DNA of 51,288 nucleotides from an uncultured Oscillospiraceae bacterium (GTDB taxonomy: Bacteria; Bacillota; Clostridia; Oscillospirales; Oscillospiraceae), in assembly GCA_947629795.1 (NCBI GenBank), contig CANRFC010000021.1:1-51288 (forward strand). Reading direction: 5' to 3'. Below, in pieces: positions 24,861 to 35,492 of this stretch. The notes under the pieces were generated by a model. That model did no database searches. It saw nothing but the letters and a program-made list of their open reading frames with translations, and was not told the origin of the DNA. Made by a program: the position numbers and the translations under genes. The first letter of the stretch is position 1, and the number at the start of each line of letters is the position of its first letter.

Positions 24861-26117
24861 ATGCCTTTACAGATAAACGAAGCGACAAGAGCCCTTGCAG
24901 CCCGGGCAGAGGCCGACCTGCGGGAGCAATTTGCCCGGGTGGACGCCATTGCCCAGGTCAACACGGAGAAGGTCCTGGATGCCTTCCAGACCCATCGGGT
25001 GGCTGAAAGCTATTTTACTGGCACCACAGGCTACGGCTATGACGACCTGGGCCGGGACAAGCTGGACGAGATCTATGCCCAGATCTTTGGGACGGAAGAC
25101 GCCCTGGTGCGGCTTCAGTTTGTCAATGGCAGCCACGCCATCGTCAGCGCCCTTTTTGGGGCATTGAAGCCTGGCGAGACCTTGCTTTATGCCGTGGGAG
25201 CGCCCTATGACACCATCCAGAGCGCCATCGGGATCACGGGAAACGCACCGGGCTCCCTCAAGTCCTTTGGCATCGGCTACAAGCAGGTGGAGCTCACTGC
25301 CGACGGAAAGCCCGACCTGCCCGCCATTGCCAAGGCGGTGGGGGAGGACCCCAGCATCAAGGCGGTGATGATCCAGCGCTCCCGGGGGTATGCCACCCGG
25401 GCATCCCTGTCGGTGGATGAGATCGGCGACATCTGTGACGCAGTCCACTCAGTGCGTAAAGCAGATAGCCTTGCCATCCTGGTCGACAACTGTTACGGTG
25501 AGTTTGTGGAGGAGACCGAACCCACCCAGGTGGGGGCCGACCTGGTGGTGGGCTCTCTCATCAAGAATCCCGGCGGCGGGCTGGCCCCTACGGGAGGGTA
25601 CCTGGCAGGACGGCACGACCTCATTGAGGGGGCTGCCATGCGGCTCACGGTCCCCGGCATCGGGAAAGAGTGCGGCTGCACCCTGGGCAATAACCGCAGC
25701 CTCTATCAAGGACTTTTCCTTGCCCCCCATACCACGGCCCAGGCGGTGAAGACTGCCCTCTTTGCCGCGCGGATGATGGAGCTGCTGGGCTATCAGACTG
25801 AGCCGGCCTCCACCGATATCCGCCGGGATATCATTCAGATGATCCACTTTGGCGCTCCTGAGCCCCTGAAAAGGTTCTGTAAAGGGATCCAGCTCGGTGC
25901 GCCGGTGGACTCCTATGTGACCCCAGAGCCCTGGGATATGCCGGGGTATGACACGCCGGTCATCATGGCCGCCGGGGCCTTTATTCAGGGCGCATCCATT
26001 GAACTCTCCTGCGACGCACCCATGCGGGAGCCCTACACGGCCTATCTCCAGGGCGGCCTGACCTACGAGTCGGGCAAGCTGGGGATCCTGCTGGCGGTGG
26101 AGGCTCTGAAGGCGTAA
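24861..26117 (+). CDS. Methionine gamma-lyase-family protein (aluminium-resistance/YnbB type)
   Basis: 418 residues, PLP fold type I. TGYGYDDLGRDKLDEIYA near the N-terminus, FVNGSHAIVSALFGALKPGE, LVDNCYGEFVEETEPTQVGADLVVGSLIKNPGGG (given here in two parts: the Asp of VDNCYGEF binds the pyridine nitrogen and the Lys of SLIKNPGG forms the Schiff base) and VPGIGKECG are the hallmarks of PF06838. Members are annotated as methionine gamma-lyase-like or aluminium resistance proteins; real substrate is uncertain. ATG at 24861 is 19 bases after the third M42 gene; no good Shine-Dalgarno is visible, so it may depend on coupling. It could use amino acids released by the peptidases. Confidence 0.85.
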   Translation: MPLQINEATRALAARAEADLREQFARVDAIAQVNTEKVLDAFQTHRVAESYFTGTTGYGYDDLGRDKLDEIYAQIFGTEDALVRLQFVNGSHAIVSALFGALKPGETLLYAVGAPYDTIQSAIGITGNAPGSLKSFGIGYKQVELTADGKPDLPAIAKAVGEDPSIKAVMIQRSRGYATRASLSVDEIGDICDAVHSVRKADSLAILVDNCYGEFVEETEPTQVGADLVVGSLIKNPGGGLAPTGGYLAGRHDLIEGAAMRLTVPGIGKECGCTLGNNRSLYQGLFLAPHTTAQAVKTALFAARMMELLGYQTEPASTDIRRDIIQMIHFGAPEPLKRFCKGIQLGAPVDSYVTPEPWDMPGYDTPVIMAAGAFIQGASIELSCDAPMREPYTAYLQGGLTYESGKLGILLAVEALKA

Positions 26118-26161
26118 GACAGGCCGGTGAGCGCATAGTCTTGCCTGAGAGGGGTGAGGTT

Positions 26162-26854
26162 ATGCGGAGGCGGTTTTACGAGTTTGCGAGAGCTTTTTTT
26201 CCGCAAACCGGCGGAAGAAGGGAGCGGGAGCGGCGGCAGCTCCTCCTGGCCGCTGCGTTGGGAGTCCTGGCCGCGGCAGTGCTGCTGGGGCGCTTCAGCG
26301 CCAGGATCCGGCCTCAGCTTGCGGTTTTGGCCCAGGTCCAGGTCCAAAATGAGGTGACCCGCATTGCCAACGAGGCGGTGAGCGAGGCTCTGTCCGCAGA
26401 AGGGCTCTCCTCCTCTGACCTGGTATCTCTCCAAAGCGTCGATGGGGCAGTGACCACCCTCACCACCGATACGGCAAGTCTCAACAGCCTTCGGCTCCGG
26501 ATTTTGGCGGATATTATATTGCAAGTAGAAAACCTTGACAGCCATGACCTTGCCATTCCTTTGGGGGCGGCCACAGGTGCAGACTTGCTTATGGCTTTTG
26601 GGCCCAGGCTTCCGGTGCGGGTCCTCTCGGTGGCCTCGGCAGATGCTGTATACCAAAACACCTTTACAGAAGCTGGTATCAATCAGACCATGCACCGCAT
26701 CCTGCTGAACGTTACCATCTCTGCCCGGGTGCTCCTGCCGGGCGGGGTGGAGGAGATCGAGGCGGTCACCCCGGTGTGTGTGGCGGAGACCATCCTTATC
26801 GGCCAGGTGCCCAACACCTATCTCGGGCTCGGAGGCTTGCCGTCCTCAGACTGA
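26162..26854 (+). CDS. yunB: Sporulation protein YunB
   Basis: 230 residues. One N-terminal membrane segment (LLLAAALGVLAAAVLL, about 24-40) is followed by an extracytoplasmic domain with IRPQLAVLAQVQVQNEVTRIANEAV and the C-terminal VTPVCVAETILIGQVPNTYLGL, the characteristic pattern of YunB. In Bacillus yunB is a mother-cell sporulation gene needed for normal spore formation. ATG at 26162 follows GAGGGGTGAGG; an in-frame TTG at 26141 has none. Its place in a murD/ligA operon that should be active in growth is unexpected and suggests an internal sporulation promoter not obvious in the sequence. Confidence 0.85.
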   Translation: MRRRFYEFARAFFPQTGGRRERERRQLLLAAALGVLAAAVLLGRFSARIRPQLAVLAQVQVQNEVTRIANEAVSEALSAEGLSSSDLVSLQSVDGAVTTLTTDTASLNSLRLRILADIILQVENLDSHDLAIPLGAATGADLLMAFGPRLPVRVLSVASADAVYQNTFTEAGINQTMHRILLNVTISARVLLPGGVEEIEAVTPVCVAETILIGQVPNTYLGLGGLPSSD

Positions 26855-26868
26855 AAGTGAGGTTACCA

Positions 26869-29498
<2,630 letters not shown>

Positions 29499-29505
29499 GG
29501 AACCG

Positions 29506-29553
29506 TTGTCCGCGGCCTTACAAGAAAATGTAGGGCCGCGGACAAATTTTAAT
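29506..29553 (+). terminator. Terminator after ligA
   Basis: A 12-bp stem TTGTCCGCGGCC/GGCCGCGGACAA (29506-29517 with 29534-29545) with an inner TAC/GTA pair, followed by ATTTTAAT. Confidence 0.8.
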
Positions 29554-29596
29554 ATGAAAATTGCCCCGTTTTTTTGGAAAAAGATCGTTAAAAAGT

Positions 29597-29625
29597 TTGA
29601 CAAGTTTCTCCGAATAGAGTAGACT
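29597..29625 (+). promoter_or_regulatory. Sigma-A promoter for rex
   Basis: TTGACA (29597-29602), a 17-base spacer and TAGACT (29620-29625). A rough dyad TCGTTAA...TTGACAA overlaps the -35 (29585-29603); it resembles the clostridial Rex operator but has a 5-base spacer and two mismatches. Confidence 0.75.
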
Positions 29626-29653
29626 ATAGAAAGCAAAAGATGAGGTGAAACGA

Positions 29654-30289
29654 GTGAAGAAACAGAAGGTATCCAGCGCCGTCATTCGTCGCCTGCCCAG
29701 ATATTACCGTCATCTCACGGACCTGTACTTGGCTGGCGTGGTGCGCATTTCCTCCAGTGCCCTGGGCAAGGCCATGAATCTGACGGCCTCTCAGATCCGG
29801 CAGGATCTTTCTTGTTTTGGCGAGTTCGGACAACAGGGCTATGGCTACAATGTCAGCTCTCTCCGGGATGAGATCGCCGAGATCCTGGCCATGGGGCAGA
29901 ACCACACTGCGGTGATCCTGGGCGTCGGCAACCTGGGGCGGGCTTTGGCTGAAAATTTCCATTTTGACCGCAGCGGCTTTACTTTGACGGCAATTTTTGA
30001 TGTGGACCCCAACGTTATTGGAAAGACAGTCTCCAATGTGCTGGTCCGGCCCATTGACGAGCTGGACAATTATCTGAAGGAGAATCCCACCAGTGTGGGC
30101 GTACTTACCGTACCCAGGGCGGCGGCTCTCGATATGGCCGAGCGGCTGGTCCAGGGGGGCGTAAAAGGTATTTGGAACTTTACCAACGTGGAACTCAATA
30201 TCAGCCAGAGCGATGTGATCGTGGAGAACATCCACTTTGCTGACAGTTTGCTGGCCTTGAGCTATATGATCTCGGAGAATGAGACATGA
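29654..30289 (+). CDS. rex: Redox-sensing transcriptional repressor Rex
   Basis: 211 residues. The N-terminal winged-helix domain (SSAVIRRLPRYYRHLTDLYLAGVVRISS...LTASQIRQDLSCFGEFGQQGYGYNV, given here in parts) is followed by a Rossmann domain with the NAD(H)-binding loop GVGNLGRAL near residue 95. Rex senses the NADH/NAD+ ratio and represses fermentation and reductive-metabolism genes when NAD+ is high. GTG at 29654 is chosen because AGGTGAAA lies directly upstream; an in-frame GTG at 29645 is part of that site. The stop overlaps the next gene by four bases (ATGA), an uncommon partner for rex. Confidence 0.96.
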   Translation: MKKQKVSSAVIRRLPRYYRHLTDLYLAGVVRISSSALGKAMNLTASQIRQDLSCFGEFGQQGYGYNVSSLRDEIAEILAMGQNHTAVILGVGNLGRALAENFHFDRSGFTLTAIFDVDPNVIGKTVSNVLVRPIDELDNYLKENPTSVGVLTVPRAAALDMAERLVQGGVKGIWNFTNVELNISQSDVIVENIHFADSLLALSYMISENET

Positions 30290-31362
30290 AAAAGAAACAC
30301 GCAGCAGTCCTTCTCTTGGCCGCCGCATTGCTTACGGGAGCGGTGGCCATGGCGGCAGACCCGGGTTCTGCCGGCGACCCGCTGATCTCTCTGGATTGGT
30401 TGAGGAACACCTTCATCCCTCAGACAGTGACCAAGGCGGAGGAGCGCATCGACGCCCGGTATGAGGGGCTTTCCCAGGAGGGCGGCACAGTACAGGCTGT
30501 GGAATATCGCCTGAAGCGGGGCGATGTGCTTCGCCTGGAGTCCGGTTCCCAGTTTACCCTTTTGGCGGGCGAGGCGGCCGGTACATCCAATGGCGCCATT
30601 GTGGATGTCACCGAAGGCAAGGAGTTGGCCTCGGGCAAACTCCTGTCTGTCGGGCACCGCTGCATCGTGGCGGAAAAGTCCACGGGGACCTTTTCGGTGA
30701 GCTCCGACACTGCGGTGGTCCAACTTGCGGGAAAGCACACCATCAGTCCCAGCAGCGAGACCGATTATAACGCCCTGGCTGATGCATTGAAGACGATGGG
30801 ATTATTTAAGGGGACGGATACTCCCTATGGTTCGGGCTACGATCTGGAGCAGATGCCGACCCGAATCCAGGGACTTATCCTCTTCCTGCGCCTGCTGGGA
30901 GAAGAACAGGCTGCCTTGAATTACAATGGTCCGGTGGAACTCCTGGATGTGCCCCAATGGGCGCAGTCCTATGTAGCCTATGCCTATGACAAGGGATATA
31001 CCAAGGGAGTGGGGGTAGATGACCGGGGCCGGGTGGCCTTTGACCCCAATTCTCCTCTTGCCGCAGACAACTATGTGACCTTCCTCCTGCGGGATCTGGG
31101 CTATCAGGAGGGAAAGGATTTCCACTGGGATTCCGCTTCCACCGACGCAGTGACTCTGGGACTGTTGACAAGAGGGGAGAGGACCCTCTTGACAGGATCG
31201 CCCTTCCTGCGGGCCCAGACCGTTTATCTCTCCTACTTCGCCCTCTCTGCCAAGGTGAAAGGGAGCAGCGAGACCATTCTCCAGCGGCTCACCGCTTCGG
31301 GAACTGTGGATGGAAAAACTGCCTCCACAGCCATGAACGCGGTGAAGGTGAAGCGGCTGTAA
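30286..31362 (+). CDS. Secreted protein with SLH-like repeats
   Basis: 358 residues. A clear signal peptide (MKKKHAAVLLLAAALLTGAVAMAA) is followed by an N-terminal beta-rich region of unknown type (about 50-150: KRGDVLRLESGSQFTLLAGEA...GTFSVSSDTAVV) and, from about 165, repeats resembling S-layer homology domains: DVPQWAQSYVAYAYDKGYTKGVG...FDPNSPLAADNYVTFLLRDLGY (given in parts). SLH domains hold proteins to secondary wall polymers. It overlaps the rex stop by four bases, so it is translationally coupled to it. Function unknown; a wall-anchored or spore-surface protein is likely. Confidence 0.75.
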   Translation: MKKKHAAVLLLAAALLTGAVAMAADPGSAGDPLISLDWLRNTFIPQTVTKAEERIDARYEGLSQEGGTVQAVEYRLKRGDVLRLESGSQFTLLAGEAAGTSNGAIVDVTEGKELASGKLLSVGHRCIVAEKSTGTFSVSSDTAVVQLAGKHTISPSSETDYNALADALKTMGLFKGTDTPYGSGYDLEQMPTRIQGLILFLRLLGEEQAALNYNGPVELLDVPQWAQSYVAYAYDKGYTKGVGVDDRGRVAFDPNSPLAADNYVTFLLRDLGYQEGKDFHWDSASTDAVTLGLLTRGERTLLTGSPFLRAQTVYLSYFALSAKVKGSSETILQRLTASGTVDGKTASTAMNAVKVKRL

Positions 31363-31378
31363 AGTCAAAAGGTGTATG

Positions 31379-31413
31379 AAAAGCGCCTCTACCGGGAAGG
31401 TAGGGGCGCTTTT
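31379..31413 (+). terminator. Terminator after the rex operon
   Basis: A 15-bp stem with one G-U pair (31379-31393 with 31399-31413) whose outer pairs are AAAA/TTTT, 17 bases after the stop. Confidence 0.9.
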
Positions 31414-31454
31414 ATGTCTGAGAGCATAGGATAGGCGGAAAGGAGGGAGGTCCT

Positions 31455-32042
31455 GTGCGTATTCCACAGATCATCCCCTACGACCGCGCTGCGGCGGTGG
31501 CCTATGCCCACCGCTGGGCTTTCGGCCGGAATCCCGACTATTACGATTTTGAGGAGATCGGCGGCGATTGCACCAACTTCGCCTCACAATGTCTCTACGC
31601 CGGAGTGGGTGTGATGAACTTTACACCCACCTTTGGCTGGTACTACATCGACGTCAACGACCGCTCGCCATCCTGGACCGGAGTGGAGTATTTCCGAAAC
31701 TTCCTGGTGCGGGGTGCGGTGTCTCCCGGGCCTTTTGCCAGAGAGACCGACTTGACGGACCTGGAGCCGGGAGACTTTTTGCAGTTCAACTTCAAGGGCG
31801 ACCGGTTTGGGCACACGCCCATTGTGGTATCCATCGGTTCCCCGGCCACCCCGGAAAACACGCTGGTGGCCGCCCACTCCTACGACGCCGACTTCCGGCC
31901 CCTGAGCACCTACATGTATCAGGAGCTGCGCTGCCTTCACATCCTGGGGGCCTATCCGCCCGACACCGGTCCGGGGGAGGTCAGTCCTCCAAGCCGTCCG
32001 CCGTATCGGCAGGAGGGGCCGGGGCCTTTTTCCGGGATTTGA
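31455..32042 (+). CDS. Amidase-6-domain protein (putative peptidoglycan/peptide amidase)
   Basis: 195 residues. IIPYDRAAAVAYAHRWAFGRNPDYYDFEEIGGDCTNFASQCLYAGVG (in parts) is the start of the amidase-6 (PF12671) domain: C39 in GGDCTNFASQ is the likely nucleophile and GHTPIVVS holds the likely histidine, an NlpC/P60-like fold. There is no signal peptide. In spore formers such proteins are often made during sporulation. GTG at 31455 has AAGGAGGGAGG upstream and a GCATAGGATAG element just before it. The last 20 codons, Pro/Gly-rich, overlap the 3' end of xerC on the other strand by 62 bases. Confidence 0.82.
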   Translation: MRIPQIIPYDRAAAVAYAHRWAFGRNPDYYDFEEIGGDCTNFASQCLYAGVGVMNFTPTFGWYYIDVNDRSPSWTGVEYFRNFLVRGAVSPGPFARETDLTDLEPGDFLQFNFKGDRFGHTPIVVSIGSPATPENTLVAAHSYDADFRPLSTYMYQELRCLHILGAYPPDTGPGEVSPPSRPPYRQEGPGPFSGI

Positions 32043-33027
32043 CCTTCCCCAGAGGGTTGGCCTTAGCCGCCATACGGAGGTTTTCGTTGTCCACGTGGGT
32101 GTAGATCTGGGTGGTGTTCAGATGCTCGTGGCCCAGCACCTCCTGGAGGGTGCGCACGTCCACGCCATTCTGGAGCATCAGGGTGGCCGCCGTGTGGCGC
32201 AGCTTGTGGGGAGAATACTGGGTGGGGTCCAAGCCGGCCTTGAGAAGGTATTTCTTGACCAGCTTCTCCACAGCGGCTTTGGTGATGCGGGTGCGGCGTC
32301 GGCTGAGAAACAGCGCCCGCTCATCGATGGGCCGCATAGCACTTCTGACAGCCAAATAGTCCTGAATTGACTGAATACAGGCATCATTTAGATACAAAAT
32401 TCGCTCTTTATTGCCTTTTCCGAGAACCCGGAGCTGGTCTGTTCGAACATCTGTTACATTCAGGCCGATGAGCTCGGAGATCCGCAGGCCGCAGTTCAAA
32501 AACAGGGTCAGAATGCACCGGTCACGCTCCTGAAAGGGCCCGTCCACGCTGTCCAGGAGCTGAATGGAGCTGTCCAGGTCCAGATATCGGGGCAGAGATT
32601 TCTTCATCCGGGGAGAGTCCAGGTCCTGCATGGGATTTTCGGTGAGGAGTTTGGCCTTGTTGGTGAGATATTTGTAAAAGGAACGGATGGCAGCGATCTT
32701 GCGGGCCCGGGACGAGGCCAGCAAACCGTAGTCAGTGTTTTTGCTGTTGGGATGCTGGGCCCGGTCACGGCTGAGATAGTTCATGTAGGAGTAGACGTCT
32801 GAGAGGGTCACAGAGCGGACCAGAGCCAGGTCCACATCGCTGATGTCAATTTCGTCAAGTTCGGCGGAGCGGCTTGCCAGACCTTTTTCAATTTTGATAT
32901 AGCGGAAGAAATTGCGCAGGTCCAGGAAATACTCGTCCACAGTTTTCTTGGAGTGACCCTGGATGGCCTCATGGTAAGTGAGGAAATCCCGCAAAATCGG
33001 CGGGGCTTCCGTTCGATAGTCTATCAT
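31981..33027 (-). CDS. xerC: Tyrosine recombinase XerC-type
   Basis: 348 residues, longer than XerD because of an insert in the N-terminal domain and a Lys/Pro-rich C-terminal tail (GKVKSRKKAPAPPADTADGLED). Catalytic residues are complete: Arg in GLRISELIGL, Lys in GKGNKERILYL, His/Arg in HKLRHTAATLM, His in LGHEHLNTTQ and Tyr in QIYTHV. It is the probable XerC partner of the XerD at 16.2 kb for dimer resolution, or a related recombinase; the long form is common in Clostridia. ATG at 33027 has only a weak AGAAAAG upstream. It lies downstream of cwlD and radA in the same direction but is separated from radA by 285 bases with a palindrome. Confidence 0.88.
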   Translation of the reverse strand: MIDYRTEAPPILRDFLTYHEAIQGHSKKTVDEYFLDLRNFFRYIKIEKGLASRSAELDEIDISDVDLALVRSVTLSDVYSYMNYLSRDRAQHPNSKNTDYGLLASSRARKIAAIRSFYKYLTNKAKLLTENPMQDLDSPRMKKSLPRYLDLDSSIQLLDSVDGPFQERDRCILTLFLNCGLRISELIGLNVTDVRTDQLRVLGKGNKERILYLNDACIQSIQDYLAVRSAMRPIDERALFLSRRRTRITKAAVEKLVKKYLLKAGLDPTQYSPHKLRHTAATLMLQNGVDVRTLQEVLGHEHLNTTQIYTHVDNENLRMAAKANPLGKVKSRKKAPAPPADTADGLED

Positions 33028-33086
33028 ATCTTTTCTGAAGGTACAAAAAGGGCCTTAAGAGCCCTGAAGGGGGTTTTCCCCTCCTC

Positions 33087-33120
33087 CCAAGTAAACAAAA
33101 TTTTTATTTTGTTTACTTGG
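33087..33120. repeat. Perfect palindrome, 15-bp arms, between radA and xerC
   Basis: Arms 33087-33101 and 33106-33120 are perfect reverse complements around TTTT; each arm contains CCAAGTAAACAAAAT. It is AT-rich in a GC-rich genome. The 13-mer AAGTAAACAAAAT recurs at 34706-34718 in the leader of radA. The rest of the 285-base gap (33028-33312) shows no convincing gene, apart from a possible 21-codon frame on the minus strand. Confidence 0.85.
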
Positions 33121-33312
33121 TGGCGTATCCTCCAATGGCCTCCCCTCTGCCGGAATGGCTGTTCTTTTGGTATTCCATCGTCAGTTCTCGCTGTCCTCCT
33201 TGGAGCTCTCTTGGAGCTCTGGAACACAGTTCACAGCTCCCAGCCCCACCAATTGGGTATCAACTTATCCGGAGTGGCGTCCCTATATCCACGGTTTTCT
33301 TCCACTTTATTG

Positions 33313-34686
33313 TTATTGCAGTACGGCCGACAGGACCTCACGAATATTCCGCACCTTAATAAGCTGCAATCCCTCAGGAGCGATGACTTTGCCGCACCGG
33401 GCCGGGATGACACACTTGGCAAAGCCCAGCCGCCGGACCTCGGAGAGCCGCTGGTTCAGATTGTTCACCGACCGCACCTCTCCGGTGAGGCCCACCTCCC
33501 CCACTGCCGCCAGGTCCCCGGGAACACTCTTGTCCCGGAAGCTGGAGGCCAGAGCGATGATGGTGGCCAGGTCCACCGCCGGCTCGTCCAGCTCCAGACC
33601 GCCCACCACATTGACATAGGCGTCACAGGAGTGGACCAGCAGGCCGCCCCGCTTTTCCAGCACTGCCAGCAGGAGCATGGTGCGGTTAAAATCCACGCCG
33701 GAGACCATCCGCCGGGGCCTGTCCGAGCTGGTGGGGGTCAGAAGGGCCTGGACCTCGGCCAGGACCGGCCGGACGCCCTCCATGGCACAGGTGACGCAGG
33801 TGCCCGGTGTGTCGGTGGGACGGCCCTCCAGGAGCATCTCAGAGGGATTGGGGACCTCGGTCAGGCCGGTGTCCGCCATTTCAAAGACGCCGATCTCGTT
33901 GGTGGCGCCAAAGCGGTTCTTGGCCGCCCGAAGGATGCGGTAGGTGGTCTGCTGCTCGCCCTCAAAGTAGAGCACGCAGTCCACCATGTGCTCCAGCACC
34001 TTGGGGCCGGCGATGGAGCCCTCCTTGTTCACGTGGCCGATGACGAAGACAGTAACTCCCTGGCTCTTGGCCAGATTCATCAGGGCCAGAGTACAGTCCT
34101 TCACCTGTCCCACACTGCCCGGAGAGGTGGTCAGATCCCCGTTGTAGAGGGTCTGGATGGAGTCCACGATGAGGATATCGGGCTTGAGCTCGCTGACCGA
34201 CTCCAGGATGTTCTCCAGATTGGTCTCGGTGAGGACGTACAGCCCCTCCCCCCGGACCTGAAGCCGTTCGGCCCGGAGCTTGATCTGTCGCTCGGACTCC
34301 TCGCCGGAGACATAGAGAACGTTGCAGAAGCGGCAGAGATTGTCGCAGATCTGGAGCATCAGGGTGGACTTGCCGATGCCCGGCGCGCCTCCCACCAGGA
34401 CCAGAGAGCCCTTTACCGCTCCCCCGCCCAGCACCCGGTCCAGCTCGCTCATACCGGTTTCAAAGCGCAGCTCATCGGTGGTCTCCACCTCCCGGATGGG
34501 TCGGGGGCGGGCAAAGCCCACGGCGACCTCCCTCCTGCCGCTGGTGGATCTGGGCGCCTTGCTCTTGGGCTCGGCGGGGCGCTCCACGATGGTGTTCCAA
34601 GCCCCGCAGGCCGGACATTGCCCTTGCCAGCGCAGGACCTCGTTGCCGCACTCAGTACAGAAGAACAGCGTTTTTGACTTGGCCAT
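33313..34686 (-). CDS. radA: DNA repair protein RadA
   Basis: 457 residues. An N-terminal four-cysteine zinc finger (CTECG and CPACG, residues 9-27) is followed by a RecA-like ATPase with Walker A GGAPGIGKSTL and Walker B ILIVDSIQ, the RadA-specific KNRFGATNEIG motif and a Lon-protease-like C-terminal domain (DLAAVGEVGLTGEVR). RadA extends heteroduplexes in recombinational repair. ATG at 34686 is chosen because GAGGTGG lies just upstream; an in-frame GTG three codons earlier lies in that site. A TATAAT extended -10 promoter and the AAGTAAACAAAAT element lie in front. Confidence 0.95.
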   Translation of the reverse strand: MAKSKTLFFCTECGNEVLRWQGQCPACGAWNTIVERPAEPKSKAPRSTSGRREVAVGFARPRPIREVETTDELRFETGMSELDRVLGGGAVKGSLVLVGGAPGIGKSTLMLQICDNLCRFCNVLYVSGEESERQIKLRAERLQVRGEGLYVLTETNLENILESVSELKPDILIVDSIQTLYNGDLTTSPGSVGQVKDCTLALMNLAKSQGVTVFVIGHVNKEGSIAGPKVLEHMVDCVLYFEGEQQTTYRILRAAKNRFGATNEIGVFEMADTGLTEVPNPSEMLLEGRPTDTPGTCVTCAMEGVRPVLAEVQALLTPTSSDRPRRMVSGVDFNRTMLLLAVLEKRGGLLVHSCDAYVNVVGGLELDEPAVDLATIIALASSFRDKSVPGDLAAVGEVGLTGEVRSVNNLNQRLSEVRRLGFAKCVIPARCGKVIAPEGLQLIKVRNIREVLSAVLQ

Positions 34687-34705
34687 AGGGGCCACCTCTC
34701 TTGTG

Positions 34706-34739
34706 AAGTAAACAAAATCTTACCTGTTTATAGATTATA
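34706..34739 (-). promoter_or_regulatory. radA promoter (extended -10) and leader dyad
   Basis: On the minus strand TGGTATAAT (34742-34734) forms an extended -10; the -35 is weak. Immediately downstream lies a dyad TGTTTA (34725-34730) ... GTAAACA (34708-34714), seen on the plus strand as GTAAACA then TGTTTA, related to the palindrome at 33087-33120. Confidence 0.55.
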
Positions 34740-35472
34740 CCACAGGTCCCTGGATTTCGCCACCCCTGTTTTCCCATTTCAGAACTCCGGCGGCGATGCA
34801 CAGGGCCAGTTGGGTCTGATAGCCCCCATTCCGGAGCTTTTCCTCCTCGGCTACGTTGGACAAAAAGCCACACTCCACCAGGGCTGCCGGGCAGGTAATA
34901 TGCTTCATCAGATATACGGAATCGGGGATCTTGGCGCATTTCCGGTGGTTCTCCGGGTCCAAGGTCTGCAGTGCCTCTGAAATGGCCTGGGCCACGGCCT
35001 GGCTCTCCTCCCCGTCCCGGAAAAAGACCTGGGAGCCGTGATAGGCCGGGTCGGGAAAGGTGTTCTGGTGGATGCTGACCACCAAAGCGTTGGGAACGCT
35101 CTCAATGGCGGAGACCCGGTTGTGCAGGTCGGAGACCTTCTTTTCCCGGAGGGTCCCGGCTGAGGGGTCATGGAGGGATATATCACTTTCCCGCAGCAGG
35201 ATGGCCGACAGGCCGTAGAAGCCCAAAAGCTGATCCAGTTTCAAAGTCACTGCCAGGTTGATCTGACTTTCCGGCACACCGGTGACCGACACCGCGCCCC
35301 CATCCTCGCCGCCGTGGCCCGCGTCCAGGATGAGCTGCCGCCCGGCCAGCCGCACCGGATAAAAGGCCTGCTTAGCTGTCCGACGCTCCATCCACTGTCC
35401 TCCCAGGGCAGTCAGCGCAAGAGATGCGGCCACCCCCAGGGCAAAGATTTTTTCCCACCCAAACTTTCTCAT
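34735..35472 (-). CDS. cwlD: N-acetylmuramoyl-L-alanine amidase, CwlD-like
   Basis: 245 residues. One N-terminal membrane/signal segment (IFALGVAASLALTALGG) is followed by an Amidase_3 domain with the zinc ligands in LILDAGHGGEDGG (His), GVPESQINLAV (Glu) and VSIHQNTF (His), and the catalytic Glu in ALVECGFLSN. Size and sequence fit CwlD, which removes peptide side chains from spore-cortex muramic acid so that muramic lactam can form, needed for germination. ATG at 35472 has GGGGAGGGG upstream. A sigma-E-like promoter lies at 35493-35521. Its stop overlaps the radA -10 region. Confidence 0.85.
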   Translation of the reverse strand: MRKFGWEKIFALGVAASLALTALGGQWMERRTAKQAFYPVRLAGRQLILDAGHGGEDGGAVSVTGVPESQINLAVTLKLDQLLGFYGLSAILLRESDISLHDPSAGTLREKKVSDLHNRVSAIESVPNALVVSIHQNTFPDPAYHGSQVFFRDGEESQAVAQAISEALQTLDPENHRKCAKIPDSVYLMKHITCPAALVECGFLSNVAEEEKLRNGGYQTQLALCIAAGVLKWENRGGEIQGPVV

Positions 35473-35492
35473 ATCGGACCCCCTCCCCTGCC

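Noticed and set aside
29585-29603. Rex operator overlapping the rex promoter
   Set aside because: TCGTTAA-N5-TTGACAA resembles the clostridial operator but the spacer is one base too long and two bases differ; too weak to annotate as a site.
33024-33227. 67-codon minus-strand frame across the radA-xerC palindrome
   Set aside because: It runs through the palindrome and into xerC, with no ribosome binding site or familiar sequence.
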